Assembly (NCBI GenBank): GCA_040878345.1
Contig: JBBDML010000004.1
Coordinates: forward strand, 62,001-126,000
Source: ZC4RG35 sp040878345
GTDB lineage: Bacteria; Actinomycetota; Acidimicrobiia; Spongiisociales; ZC4RG35
DNA length: 64,000 nucleotides
Direction: 5' to 3'
Made by a program: the position numbers and the translations under genes. How positions within the stretch are numbered: position 1 is the first letter of the stretch; every line of letters starts with the position of its first letter. Shown piece by piece: positions 7,707-15,507 of the stretch. The notes beneath the pieces are model-generated. The model saw only the letters and a program-made list of their open reading frames with translations. It did no database searches and was not told the origin of the DNA.

Positions 7707-9845
7707 CTATTGGCGCATACCGGCGAACCCGGGCTTGAACCTCTTGAGCCGCAAGGCGTTGAGCACCACCGATACCGATGAGAAGGCCATCGCCGCCGCC
7801 GCGATCATCGGGTCGAGCAACCCGGCAGCCGCCAGGGGGATGGCGGCGGTGTTATAGGCAAAGGCCCAGAACAAGTTCTGCTTGATGGTTCGCAGTGTCT
7901 GGGTGGCCAGGTCGATTGCAACCGGCACCAGTCGCGGGTCCCCGTTGAGCAGGACCACGTCCCCGGCCTCGACCGCGATGTCGGTGCCCGACCCAACCGC
8001 CACACCGATGTCGGCCTGGATCAGGGCGGGGGCATCGTTGATCCCGTCGCCGACGAAGGCCACCCGTTTCCCAGAAGCCTGGATCTCGATGACGGTCTCG
8101 GCCTTTTCGCCGGGGAGCACTTCGGCACGGATGATCCCGATTCCCAACCCTTCGCCGATTCGCTCGGCGGTGCGATGATTGTCACCAGTGACCATGGCGG
8201 TGCCGACGCCAGCGGCCTCGAGACGGTCGATCGCATGGATCGACTGAGGGCGGATGGTGTCGGCGACCGCTACAAGCCCTCGGGTCTCACCTTCCCATCC
8301 GGCGAGGAACACCGTTTTGCCCTCCGCCTCGAGGGCAGCCATCTCGTCGAGCCAGCGGTCTGGGATGTGGAGACCGCGATCAGCCACCAGCTTGGGCTTG
8401 CCCACCACCACCTCCACGCCGTCGACGGTCCCGGCCACTCCGAGACCAGGGATCGCCTCGACCCGCCCTGGGAGCACCAGGTCGATGCTCCGCTCGTCGG
8501 CTCCCAGCGCCACCGCCCGGCCGATGGGATGGCCTGACACCGCCTCGACCGAAGCCACCCGGCGCAGGAACTCCCTCTCGTCGCCGTCGGTGGCCATGTC
8601 GGTGAGGGTCATGACCCCGGTGGTGAGAGTCCCGGTCTTATCGAACATCACGGTGTCGATATGCCCCGCCTGCTCGAAGACCTCGGCGCGCTTGAACAGG
8701 ATCCCCAGTTCCGCTCCCCGACCGCTACCCACCATCACCGCGGTGGGGGTGGCCAGCCCCAGGGCACATGGGCAGGCGATGATGAGCACGGCGACACCGA
8801 CGCGGAAGGCGTCGGAAGGGTCATTGCCGGCCAGGATCCAGGCTGCGGTGGTGAGGATGGCGATCACGATCACGCTGGGGACGAAGATCGAGGAGATCCG
8901 GTCGGCCATGCGTTGGATCGGCGCCTTGGATCCCTGGGCGATCTCCACCATCCGGATGATCCCGGCGAGCGCGGTGTCGGCTCCCACCGCGGTGGCCCTG
9001 ACCACGATCCGGCCCTCCTGGTTGACGGTGGCTCCATAGACCACGTCGCCCTCCCGCTTGTCCACCGGCATCGACTCGCCGGTGAGCATCGACTCGTCGA
9101 GGGACGAGCTCCCGTCTTCGATGGTGCCGTCGGTCGGGACCTTCTCACCGGGGAGGACCAACATCAGGTCGCCGGGGACCACTGTCTCGAGGGCGAGCAT
9201 CGAAGACTCGCCGCCCCTCAGCACCCGGGCTTCTTTGGCGCTGAGGTCGAGCAGTTTGTGGACCGCGGTCGAAGCCCGGCCCTTGGCCCTGGCTTCGAAG
9301 GCGCGGCCCAGGGTGATGAGGGTGATGATGATCCCGGCGGTCTCGAAGTAGACGTGACCACCGGAGGCCAGGGCCCATATCGAGTAGAGGTAGGCCGCCA
9401 AGGAGCCCAGGGAGATCAGAGTGTCCATGTTGGCGCTGCGACTCCTGGCCAGGCGGAGGGCGACCCGGTGGTACTGCCAACCGGCGAAGACGACGACCGG
9501 GGTGACCAGGAGACCCTGGACAACCAGGCTCCAGGTGGCTTCGGGACCGAACATGGCGAAGGCCATCGCGGGAAGGCTCAGGGCGGCTGAGAGCCAGAAG
9601 AGACGCCATTGCAAGCGCTCGTCCCCGTGGTATTGCTCGGCCATGTCCCGAGCCGGGTCGTCCCGCTGATGCTGGGTGATCTTGTAGCCGATCCGGTCAA
9701 CCGCCGACACCAGCTGGTCGACGTCGGCCAGCTCGCCGACCCGGACCTCGGCGGTGGCCGAGGCCAGGTTGACCGAGGCCTGGTGAACCCCCTCCTGCTT
9801 GGAGAGAATCCTCTCGATCCTCACTGCGCAGGTGGCGCAGGTCAT
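7707..9845 (-). CDS. copA: Copper-exporting P1B-type ATPase
   Basis: A 712-residue (as started) P1B-1 ATPase that pumps Cu(I) out of the cytoplasm. It shows an N-terminal HMA domain with MTCATC, membrane helices, the phosphatase loop LTGESMPV, the transmembrane CPC motif (ACPCALGLATPT), the phosphorylation site DKTGT, SGHPIG in the nucleotide domain, TGDN and GDGINDAPAL. The late-helix residues YN (AYNTAAIP) and MxxSS (MAFSS) mark Cu(I) specificity. An oddity: the first HMA strand (TVRFDVDG) is encoded directly upstream in frame, but no ATG, GTG or TTG exists between it and the upstream stop. ATG 9845 would cut that strand off. It follows copZ and a MerR gene in one operon. Confidence 0.93.
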   Translation of the reverse strand: MTCATCAVRIERILSKQEGVHQASVNLASATAEVRVGELADVDQLVSAVDRIGYKITQHQRDDPARDMAEQYHGDERLQWRLFWLSAALSLPAMAFAMFGPEATWSLVVQGLLVTPVVVFAGWQYHRVALRLARSRSANMDTLISLGSLAAYLYSIWALASGGHVYFETAGIIITLITLGRAFEARAKGRASTAVHKLLDLSAKEARVLRGGESSMLALETVVPGDLMLVLPGEKVPTDGTIEDGSSSLDESMLTGESMPVDKREGDVVYGATVNQEGRIVVRATAVGADTALAGIIRMVEIAQGSKAPIQRMADRISSIFVPSVIVIAILTTAAWILAGNDPSDAFRVGVAVLIIACPCALGLATPTAVMVGSGRGAELGILFKRAEVFEQAGHIDTVMFDKTGTLTTGVMTLTDMATDGDEREFLRRVASVEAVSGHPIGRAVALGADERSIDLVLPGRVEAIPGLGVAGTVDGVEVVVGKPKLVADRGLHIPDRWLDEMAALEAEGKTVFLAGWEGETRGLVAVADTIRPQSIHAIDRLEAAGVGTAMVTGDNHRTAERIGEGLGIGIIRAEVLPGEKAETVIEIQASGKRVAFVGDGINDAPALIQADIGVAVGSGTDIAVEAGDVVLLNGDPRLVPVAIDLATQTLRTIKQNLFWAFAYNTAAIPLAAAGLLDPMIAAAAMAFSSVSVVLNALRLKRFKPGFAGMRQ

Positions 9846-9891
9846 CCCGTCGACGTCGAACCGGACGGTGGCGGTGTCGGCGGCGAGTTGA

Positions 9892-10101
9892 TCAGTCGGC
9901 GACGGCGTAGCCCTGCTCCTCTATCACGTGCTTGATCACATCGAGGCCGATGGTCTCGGCGTCGAAGGCGACGTCGATGGTTGCCCCGGCGACCGAGACC
10001 TCGACTGTCTGGACGCCGTTCATGGCCCCTACCGCACCCTCGAGACTGCTCTTGCAGTGATCGCAGTGGATTTCGGGGACCGAGAGCGATACCTGGTTCA
10101 T
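9892..10101 (-). CDS. copZ: Copper chaperone, HMA-domain protein
   Basis: A 69-residue single HMA domain with the metal site IHCDHCKSSL (CxxC) and the beta-alpha-beta pattern VQTVEVSVAGATIDVAF. CopZ-type proteins bind Cu(I) with the two cysteines and hand it to CopA. The ATG starts one base after the stop of the MerR gene, with the ribosome site GGAG inside the end of that gene, so the two are translationally linked. copA follows in the same direction. Confidence 0.9.
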   Translation of the reverse strand: MNQVSLSVPEIHCDHCKSSLEGAVGAMNGVQTVEVSVAGATIDVAFDAETIGLDVIKHVIEEQGYAVAD

Positions 10102-10102
10102 T

Positions 10103-10513
10103 TCATTTCTCCTTCTCCGACATGGTGATGGTCTGGCACCGGTTGGGGTCCCGGCAGTTGGTGGGGTCGAGCCGGCGGGCCCTCTCGCTCATCTCCTCGA
10201 TTCGGGCCCTGGCCCGGTTCAGCTCTTCGATCTGACGGTCCACCGCCACCAGGTGCTCCTCGAGGAGGAAGATGATGTGCCCGCAGGTCTTCTCACCCTG
10301 GTCCTTCATGTCCAGGACCATCCCGATCTCCCCCAGGGAGAGACCCGAGGTCTGGGCATCCCTGATGAACCGGATCCGGTCGACCGACCCCCCCTCATAC
10401 CGCCGATAGCCGTTGGGCAGCCGGTCGGGGTCGGGGAGCAGGCCGATGCCCTCGTAGTATCTGATGGTCTTGGTGGTCAGCCCAGTCGCCGCCGCCAACT
10501 CACCGATCTTCAT
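10103..10513 (-). CDS. MerR-family heavy-metal regulator of copZ-copA
   Basis: A 136-residue MerR regulator: MKIGELAAATGLTTKTIRYY, NGYRRYEGG, then the dimer helix, then a C-terminal metal loop with Cys120 and Cys126 (NCRDPNRCQ). It resembles CueR in length and operon, but at the position where CueR has Ser77, which excludes divalent metals, this protein has Cys77 followed by His79 (KTCGHI). Binding of a divalent metal, or a different copper geometry, is therefore possible. ATG 10513 is chosen because it begins the conserved MKIGEL and a TACCCT box lies eight bases upstream. First gene of the merR-copZ-copA operon. Confidence 0.9.
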   Translation of the reverse strand: MKIGELAAATGLTTKTIRYYEGIGLLPDPDRLPNGYRRYEGGSVDRIRFIRDAQTSGLSLGEIGMVLDMKDQGEKTCGHIIFLLEEHLVAVDRQIEELNRARARIEEMSERARRLDPTNCRDPNRCQTITMSEKEK

Positions 10514-10521
10514 GGGAACGG

Positions 10522-10527
10522 AGGGTA
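10522..10527 (-). promoter_or_regulatory. -10 box of merR-copZ-copA operon
   Basis: TACCCT on the minus strand, eight bases before ATG at 10513. A possible -35, TTGACT, lies 16 bases further upstream and overlaps the inverted repeat at 10540-10555. Confidence 0.5.
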
Positions 10528-10539
10528 ACCCTTGTGACA

Positions 10540-10558
10540 TTCCAGTCAACTGGAAGGT
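10540..10558. promoter_or_regulatory. MerR-type operator dyad
   Basis: An inverted repeat TTCCAGT-CA-ACTGGAA, continued by GGT, of the kind MerR-family proteins bind. Read on the plus strand it forms a full MerR spacer: GTGACA at 10534-10539, 19 bases, then TAGACG at 10559. Read on the minus strand it overlaps the -35 of the cop operon. It is the likely binding site of the adjacent MerR protein; which direction it activates is unclear. Confidence 0.6.
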
Positions 10559-10662
10559 TAGACGGCCCCGAGGAACCGACGATCTAGCGGGCAGTGGAAC
10601 GCTCTCAAAGGTGCTAGCTGCACACGAGGTCCATCACACCCAACGCTCGGGCTGAGGTCAAA

Positions 10663-10689
10663 GAGAGCCCCGGCTGTGCCGGGGCTCTC
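10663..10689 (-). terminator. Strong hairpin, probable terminator
   Basis: A 12-base-pair perfect GC-rich stem (GAGAGCCCCGGC / GCCGGGGCTCTC) with a TGT loop. On the minus strand it is followed by TTTGA, so it can end transcripts from the 65-residue protein gene at 10940; it may also stop plus-strand transcripts. Confidence 0.75.
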
Positions 10690-10694
10690 CGGGT

Positions 10695-10739
10695 TTCTGT
10701 CTGGGACGGGGAGGGGGAGAGGACCTGTCCCAGACAGAA
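10695..10739 (-). terminator. Hairpin after the 65-residue zinc-knuckle protein gene
   Basis: A 13-base-pair perfect stem (TTCTGTCTGGGAC / GTCCCAGACAGAA) with a 19-base purine-rich loop, beginning four bases after the stop codon on the minus strand. Together with the hairpin at 10663 it makes a double structure; it could stabilise the 3' end rather than terminate. Confidence 0.6.
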
Positions 10740-10742
10740 TTC

Positions 10743-10940
10743 TCAGGCCTCCTGCTCGTCCAAGATCTTCCCACGGACCCGCGGGAAGCGGACCGGGGCA
10801 TGGGCGTGGCAGTACTCCGCCTTGTTGTATTGGGAAAGTCGGGTCTCGCAACCAGGTTTGGCGCAAAACCGGTCCTGTGCGAATCGCTTCGACGGTCGGG
10901 TTACGCCTTTGATGGCTGCTCCTCTGACGGTGTCACTCAT
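10743..10940 (-). CDS. Small putative zinc-binding protein
   Basis: A 65-residue basic protein with Cys26, Cys31, Cys44 and His47 (FCAKPGC ... YCHAHAP), a C-x4-C-x12-C-x2-H arrangement able to hold one zinc ion. The C-terminus VRFPRVRGKILDEQEA looks conserved in kind. A GGAGG ribosome site lies about nine bases upstream of the ATG. I recognise no named family. Nucleic-acid binding is plausible from the charge and zinc knuckle, but this is inference. Flanked by hairpins downstream and a palindrome upstream, it appears to be a single-gene transcript. Confidence 0.75.
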   Translation of the reverse strand: MSDTVRGAAIKGVTRPSKRFAQDRFCAKPGCETRLSQYNKAEYCHAHAPVRFPRVRGKILDEQEA

Positions 10941-11052
10941 TTGATGGGCCCTCCGGGGGCCGGTTGATAGCTGGAACGGTTGATGGATTCAAGGGATTCC
11001 CGCCCCGGTCAACCCCTGGTCCTTGACTGTGCGCTCAAGTTTTGGCACACAA

Positions 11053-11064
11053 CCGGTTAACCGG
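11053..11064. promoter_or_regulatory. 12-base palindrome upstream of the zinc-knuckle gene
   Basis: CCGGTTAACCGG is a perfect palindrome in the 173-base interval between the M3 peptidase stop and the start of the small zinc protein. It may be an operator; no recognised regulator matches it. Confidence 0.3.
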
Positions 11065-11113
11065 GGGTAAAGGGGAGGCGTCCATTATCAACCGTTTAGA
11101 CGCCGCGCGCCAA

Positions 11114-13132
11114 TCAGGTGGTTCCCGAGATCCCCAATTTGGAGAGGAATGCCTGGTTGTTGGGCTCCCGGCCCAAGAAGTCGGCGAGCATCTGATCCGG
11201 GTCGACGGTCCCGCCACGTTCCAGGACGGCCTTTCGATATGCCATCCCCACCTCAGGATTGGTGACACCTTCGTCCTCGAACCTCGAGAACATGTCGTCG
11301 CCGAACACCTCCGACCACATGTACCCGTAGTAGGCGGCGTCATAACCGGACATGAGGTGGCCGAAATTGGCGAGGCCGAAGGTGCCCTCGTGTGGCGGGA
11401 GCAGGGATATCTTGGTTCCCTCCAGGTAGATGGCGTCGAGGTCCCGGTCGGGGCCGGAGTGGAGCTCCTGGTCCCACCATCCGAATTGCATCTGCCTCAG
11501 TTGCCACAGCCCCTTGTTGAGACGCCGGGCGGCCACCAGTTGGCCCACCAGGTCCTCGGGGATGGGCTCACCTGTCAGGTAGTGGCGGGCGAAGCGATCG
11601 AGGACATCGGTCCGCCAGGTCCAGTGCTCCATGATCTGGCTGGGCGCCTCGACGAAGTCACGTTCTACGTTGGTCCCCGAGAACCGGGCCAGCTCGGTGC
11701 GGCCGAGGTTCTGGTGGAGGACGTGACCGAACTCGTGGAACAAGGTCTCCACCTCGCCATGCTGGAGGAGGGAGGGGGCCTCCTTGGTGGGTTTGGTGAA
11801 GTTGGCCACCATGGCGCACATCGGGTTCTGGTAGGACCCGTCCTCAAGACGGCGCGCAGGGATGAGAGGGAACTCGGCGGCGTGGCCGAACTTGCCCTCA
11901 CGCGGGAACAGGTCGAGATAGAAGCGGGCGATCTCCTCACCCGACTCCTTGTCGATGATGGCGAAGAGCTGGACGTCGGGGTGCCAGCTGTCGAAGTCGG
12001 TGACCTCGAGATAGTCGATCCCGAACATCTGCGAGGTGAGGGCGAACATCCCCTCGAGAACCAGCGGGAGCGGGAAGTACTTCGCCACCTCGAAGTTGTC
12101 CACCCCGTAGTCGGTCTTGCGCTGTTGGGTGTCGTAGTAGGACCAATCCCACACCCTGACCACGTCGTCACCGGCGTCCTCGGCGAGTAGCACCGATATG
12201 GCCCCCACCTCGTGGCGACCCTTCTCGGTGACCGGGCCCATCAGGTCGGCGTAGAAGGCCCTGACCCGCTCCGGGCTCTTGGCCATTCGATCCTCGAGCT
12301 GGTGGTGGGCCCATGTGGGCTGGCCGAAAGCGGTGGCGATCTCCTGACGGAGCTGAACCGCCTCGTCGAGGAGCTCGCGGTTGTCCTCCACGGCCACCGT
12401 GTTGAACTTGAAGCGAAGCTCCTCCCTGAGGTCACGGCGCTTGGCGTTCTCCTGAAACGGGATCAGGTTGGGGTAGTCGATGGTGACCTTGAACTTGCCG
12501 GTCTCATCGTCGACCTCGAGGGCGTCGATGTAGGTGTCGGGAAGCCCGTCCAGATCGATTCGGTCACAGAGGATCCAGTCCTGCCACTCGTCGATGTTCT
12601 GTTGGAACCGCACTCCGAGCTCGACGAGACGCTCGGTCTTCCCCTTGACCATGGCCCTGGTGCCGGGGTCGAGGTCGTGCCCGGCTCGTCTCAGGTCCCG
12701 GGTGACGAACTCGAGGTATCGCGCGTGCTCGCCTTCCAGTGCTGTGGCCTCCTCGGTGCCGGCGTACTCTTTGACCGCGGCATTGAGGTCCTCGCGGAAG
12801 ATCAACTCGACGCCGAACTTCTCGATTCTCTCCTCGGCGTCCTTGGCCGCGCTCCTCACCTCCTTGTCCGGATGGACATAGCCCATGAAGGCGTATGAGG
12901 CGAAGCAGTGGCCCATGATGTCGTTGACCCGGTCCAGTGGGCGCATCGTGTTCTCGAAGGTCCTGGTCTCGGTCGGCGCCACCGCCTCGTCGATGACGGC
13001 CCGGGCCGCCGTGATCGCATCATCGGTGCCCGTCCCTATCTGGTCGGGGGTCAGACCTATGTAAGACATTTGGGCTCGGAGGGTACCGGAGGTCGCTGGC
13101 TGCGATGATTGGGCGGTACCTTCTTCGGACAT
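11114..13132 (-). CDS. M3 family oligoendopeptidase
   Basis: A 672-residue zinc metallopeptidase of family M3 (thimet oligopeptidase / Dcp / PepF group), a cytoplasmic enzyme cleaving short peptides. The zinc site HEFGHVLH is at residues 466-473, with a downstream glutamate expected about 25 residues later in the helix carrying the third ligand. No signal peptide is present. ATG 13132 (MSEEGT) is chosen; ATG 13153 is possible but would overlap the divergent gene by 23 bases. The chosen start and the ATG of the divergent aminotransferase share the tetranucleotide CATG. Confidence 0.9.
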   Translation of the reverse strand: MSEEGTAQSSQPATSGTLRAQMSYIGLTPDQIGTGTDDAITAARAVIDEAVAPTETRTFENTMRPLDRVNDIMGHCFASYAFMGYVHPDKEVRSAAKDAEERIEKFGVELIFREDLNAAVKEYAGTEEATALEGEHARYLEFVTRDLRRAGHDLDPGTRAMVKGKTERLVELGVRFQQNIDEWQDWILCDRIDLDGLPDTYIDALEVDDETGKFKVTIDYPNLIPFQENAKRRDLREELRFKFNTVAVEDNRELLDEAVQLRQEIATAFGQPTWAHHQLEDRMAKSPERVRAFYADLMGPVTEKGRHEVGAISVLLAEDAGDDVVRVWDWSYYDTQQRKTDYGVDNFEVAKYFPLPLVLEGMFALTSQMFGIDYLEVTDFDSWHPDVQLFAIIDKESGEEIARFYLDLFPREGKFGHAAEFPLIPARRLEDGSYQNPMCAMVANFTKPTKEAPSLLQHGEVETLFHEFGHVLHQNLGRTELARFSGTNVERDFVEAPSQIMEHWTWRTDVLDRFARHYLTGEPIPEDLVGQLVAARRLNKGLWQLRQMQFGWWDQELHSGPDRDLDAIYLEGTKISLLPPHEGTFGLANFGHLMSGYDAAYYGYMWSEVFGDDMFSRFEDEGVTNPEVGMAYRKAVLERGGTVDPDQMLADFLGREPNNQAFLSKLGISGTT
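13117..13122 (+). promoter_or_regulatory. -10 box of class V aminotransferase-fold gene
   Basis: TACCTT, eight bases before ATG at 13131; no ribosome site. Confidence 0.45.
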
Positions 13133-14291
13133 GTGGTCGCTATCGCCCGACATACATCATCTCAACCATGGTTCCTTCGGGGCGGTCCCGATCCCGGTCC
13201 AGGAGGCCAGGGCGGAGTGGCTGCAGCGGTGGGAGTCTGCGACCAGCCGTTTCATCTTCGAGGAGTTCGCAGAGGCAGTGGAAATAGCCCGATCCGAGGT
13301 GGCGACCTTCGTCGGAGCGTCGAAGGATGGATTCGCCTTCGTCCGCAACGCCTCCACCGGGGTCGCCTCGGTGGTGAGGTCGATCGAGCCCTGGCTCCGG
13401 CCCGGTGACGAGGTGGTTGTCACCAGTCAGACCTACAACGCGGTTCGCCAGACTGTGGAGTTCACCGCCGCCCGCACCGGAGCAAGGGTGGTGGCGGTCG
13501 ACCTTCCGTTTCCTCTCGCCTCCCCATCGCATGTGACCGAAGCTGTCGTGGCGGCCGTCGGGCCCCGCACCAAGCTGGTGGTGGTCGATCACATCAGCTC
13601 GCCGACCGGTGTGGTGTTCCCCATCGAGGAGATCTTGGGCCAACTCGAGCCCGAGGTCCCGGTCCTGGTGGATGGGGCGCACGGTCCCGGCCAGGTGCCA
13701 CTGGGCCTGGATGCGCTGGGAGCCTCCTGGTACACTGGGAACCTCCACAAATGGGTGTGCGCCCCCAAGGGCGCCGCCTTCCTCTGGACCCGGGCCGATC
13801 GGATCGATCACACCTTCCCGGTGGTGATCTCGCATGGTTGGAACACTCCGATGGTGGGTGGAGAGTCTCGTTATCACGCCCTCTTCGACTGGCTGGGAAC
13901 CGATGACATGACTCCCTGGCTGGCGGCACCAGCGGCGATCAGATGTGTTGGAGGGATGGTGCCGGGAGGATGGCCCGAGGTGATGCGTCGGAACCATGAG
14001 ATGGCGCTCTCGGCCCGATCGGTCTTGTGTGACGCGCTCGGCATCGGCCCTCCGGCCCCCGAGGCCATGGTCGGGTCGATGGCCGCTATCCCCCTTCCCG
14101 AGGGGAAAGGCGAAGTAGGGCGCGACCTTCTCTCACCACTCAATGGCCAGCTCCTGGCCGCCGGGTTCGAGACCCTGGTGTATCCCTGGCCGGAGTGGCC
14201 GAGCCAGCTGTTGCGGGTCTCTGCCCATCTCTACAACACGCTGGACGAGTACGAGAAGCTGGCGGTGGCGATCAACGAGCTGGTGGCGTGA
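13131..14291 (+). CDS. Class V aminotransferase-fold PLP enzyme (isopenicillin-N-epimerase-like)
   Basis: A 386-residue fold-type I PLP protein. HHLNHGSFGAVP opens the domain, VDGAHGPGQVPL holds the PLP-pyridine aspartate, and TGNLHKWVCAPKG holds the Schiff-base lysine, Lys207. The set resembles CefD-like epimerases and cysteine-desulfurase relatives, but there is no SufE or Fe-S neighbour and no catalytic cysteine loop can be assigned. The substrate is unknown; racemase, epimerase, lyase or desulfurase activity are all possible. The 3' end overlaps the convergent amidohydrolase by 20 bases. Confidence 0.85.
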   Translation: MWSLSPDIHHLNHGSFGAVPIPVQEARAEWLQRWESATSRFIFEEFAEAVEIARSEVATFVGASKDGFAFVRNASTGVASVVRSIEPWLRPGDEVVVTSQTYNAVRQTVEFTAARTGARVVAVDLPFPLASPSHVTEAVVAAVGPRTKLVVVDHISSPTGVVFPIEEILGQLEPEVPVLVDGAHGPGQVPLGLDALGASWYTGNLHKWVCAPKGAAFLWTRADRIDHTFPVVISHGWNTPMVGGESRYHALFDWLGTDDMTPWLAAPAAIRCVGGMVPGGWPEVMRRNHEMALSARSVLCDALGIGPPAPEAMVGSMAAIPLPEGKGEVGRDLLSPLNGQLLAAGFETLVYPWPEWPSQLLRVSAHLYNTLDEYEKLAVAINELVA

Positions 14292-15507
14292 ACAATGCTT
14301 CGGCATGCTCCCGGCTCAGAGCCTGGTCGGGGTTGATCCCATGCCGGTCCACTGCGGCGTTGATCCCGATCCGGGGATCGGGAGGCTCCACGGGGCAGTC
14401 GCTGCCCCCCAGGAGCGGGACTCCTGCCTCGAGCAGTGATCGGAAGGGATAGGCCCGTCCCATCCGCTCAGGGCCCAGCCGCTTCTCCAGCCAGGTCTCC
14501 TCGGAGGCCAGAAACGCCGGCTGGACCGAGGCGGTGACCCCGAGGTGGGCCATCCGGTCGATGGTCGGGTTGGTGAGGACCGAGGCGTGCTCCACCCTGA
14601 GCAGACCGGGGTCGACCCCGGCGCCGATCACCTCGGCCATTGCGTCCAGCACCAGGTCGTTGGCCCGGTCCCCGATGGCGTGGATCGCCGCCACCCCGCC
14701 GAGTGATGTCGAGATCTTGGCCATCAACACCGCCCGCGCGTGGTCGAGACGGACCATGCCCCTGGTGTCGGGCCGGTCGGCGAACGGCTCGTACATGGCG
14801 GCGGTATGGCCGCCGAGGCTCCCGTCGGCGAAGTCCTTCCAACCCCAGAACCTTATGCGTCCCCCGGCACCATCGAGAGACTCTTTGGCGCGGGTCAGCT
14901 CACCGGGGTCCCTGGTGATCACCAGGACGTCGATCTCGATGGGGAGGTCGGGGGCGAGGCGAACCAGTGTGCCGAGCTCGTCCTCGAGACCGGAGAGGAT
15001 GGGATCCCTGGCCGAGATGATCCCGGTCACCGATCCGATTCCCATCGGAGGAAGGGTGGCGAGAGCGCCGAGGATGGCGGCGTCGGTCGGTTGCGGGGTG
15101 ATCGGGGCCAAGGCGGCTGACACCGTCGCGATGGCGGTCTCCCTGAGCACCCCGGTCGGCTGCCCCGATGGGTCTCGGTCATAGGAGCCACCCTCAGGGT
15201 CCGGCGTGCGGGAGTCGATGCCTGCCGCGGCTAGGGCGGCGCTGTTGGCCACCGCGATATGACCGCAGTACCGGTAGAGCAGGACGGGACGGTCGGAGAC
15301 CACATCATCGATGTCCTCTGCAGTCGGGAGCCGGAGCTCGGCGACCGATTCGTCGTTGAGACGGTGCCCGATCACCGGGCCCTCTACCCGACTGGCCCGG
15401 TCGGCGACCATGGAGAGAACTTCGCCCAGGTCGGCAGCGCCCATCAGCTCCATGCCATTGACCATGTAGGCGTATGCCAGGGGATGGAAGTGGTGGTCGT
15501 GGTACAT
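14272..15507 (-). CDS. YtcJ-like metal-dependent amidohydrolase
   Basis: A 411-residue amidohydrolase-superfamily protein. The HxH-like metal site is at the very start (MYHDHHFHPL); later come WGWKDFADGSLGGHTAAMYEP, IHAIGDRAND, LRVEHASVL and the final Asp in LLGGSDCPVEPPDPR. These fit the YtcJ/AepA group (N-substituted formamide deformylase-like), normally 500-550 residues; this protein lacks the usual N-terminal beta-sandwich half, so it begins at the TIM barrel. ATG 15507 overlaps the stop of the inositol monophosphatase gene (TGATG), indicating coupling. The substrate is unknown. Confidence 0.8.
   Translation of the reverse strand: MYHDHHFHPLAYAYMVNGMELMGAADLGEVLSMVADRASRVEGPVIGHRLNDESVAELRLPTAEDIDDVVSDRPVLLYRYCGHIAVANSAALAAAGIDSRTPDPEGGSYDRDPSGQPTGVLRETAIATVSAALAPITPQPTDAAILGALATLPPMGIGSVTGIISARDPILSGLEDELGTLVRLAPDLPIEIDVLVITRDPGELTRAKESLDGAGGRIRFWGWKDFADGSLGGHTAAMYEPFADRPDTRGMVRLDHARAVLMAKISTSLGGVAAIHAIGDRANDLVLDAMAEVIGAGVDPGLLRVEHASVLTNPTIDRMAHLGVTASVQPAFLASEETWLEKRLGPERMGRAYPFRSLLEAGVPLLGGSDCPVEPPDPRIGINAAVDRHGINPDQALSREHAEALFTPPAR

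Noticed and set aside
10612..10655. Possible 14-residue His-containing peptide on the plus strand after the MerR dyad
   Set aside because: No ribosome site at a suitable distance and only 14 codons; chance cannot be excluded, so it is mentioned only through the transcript hypothesis.
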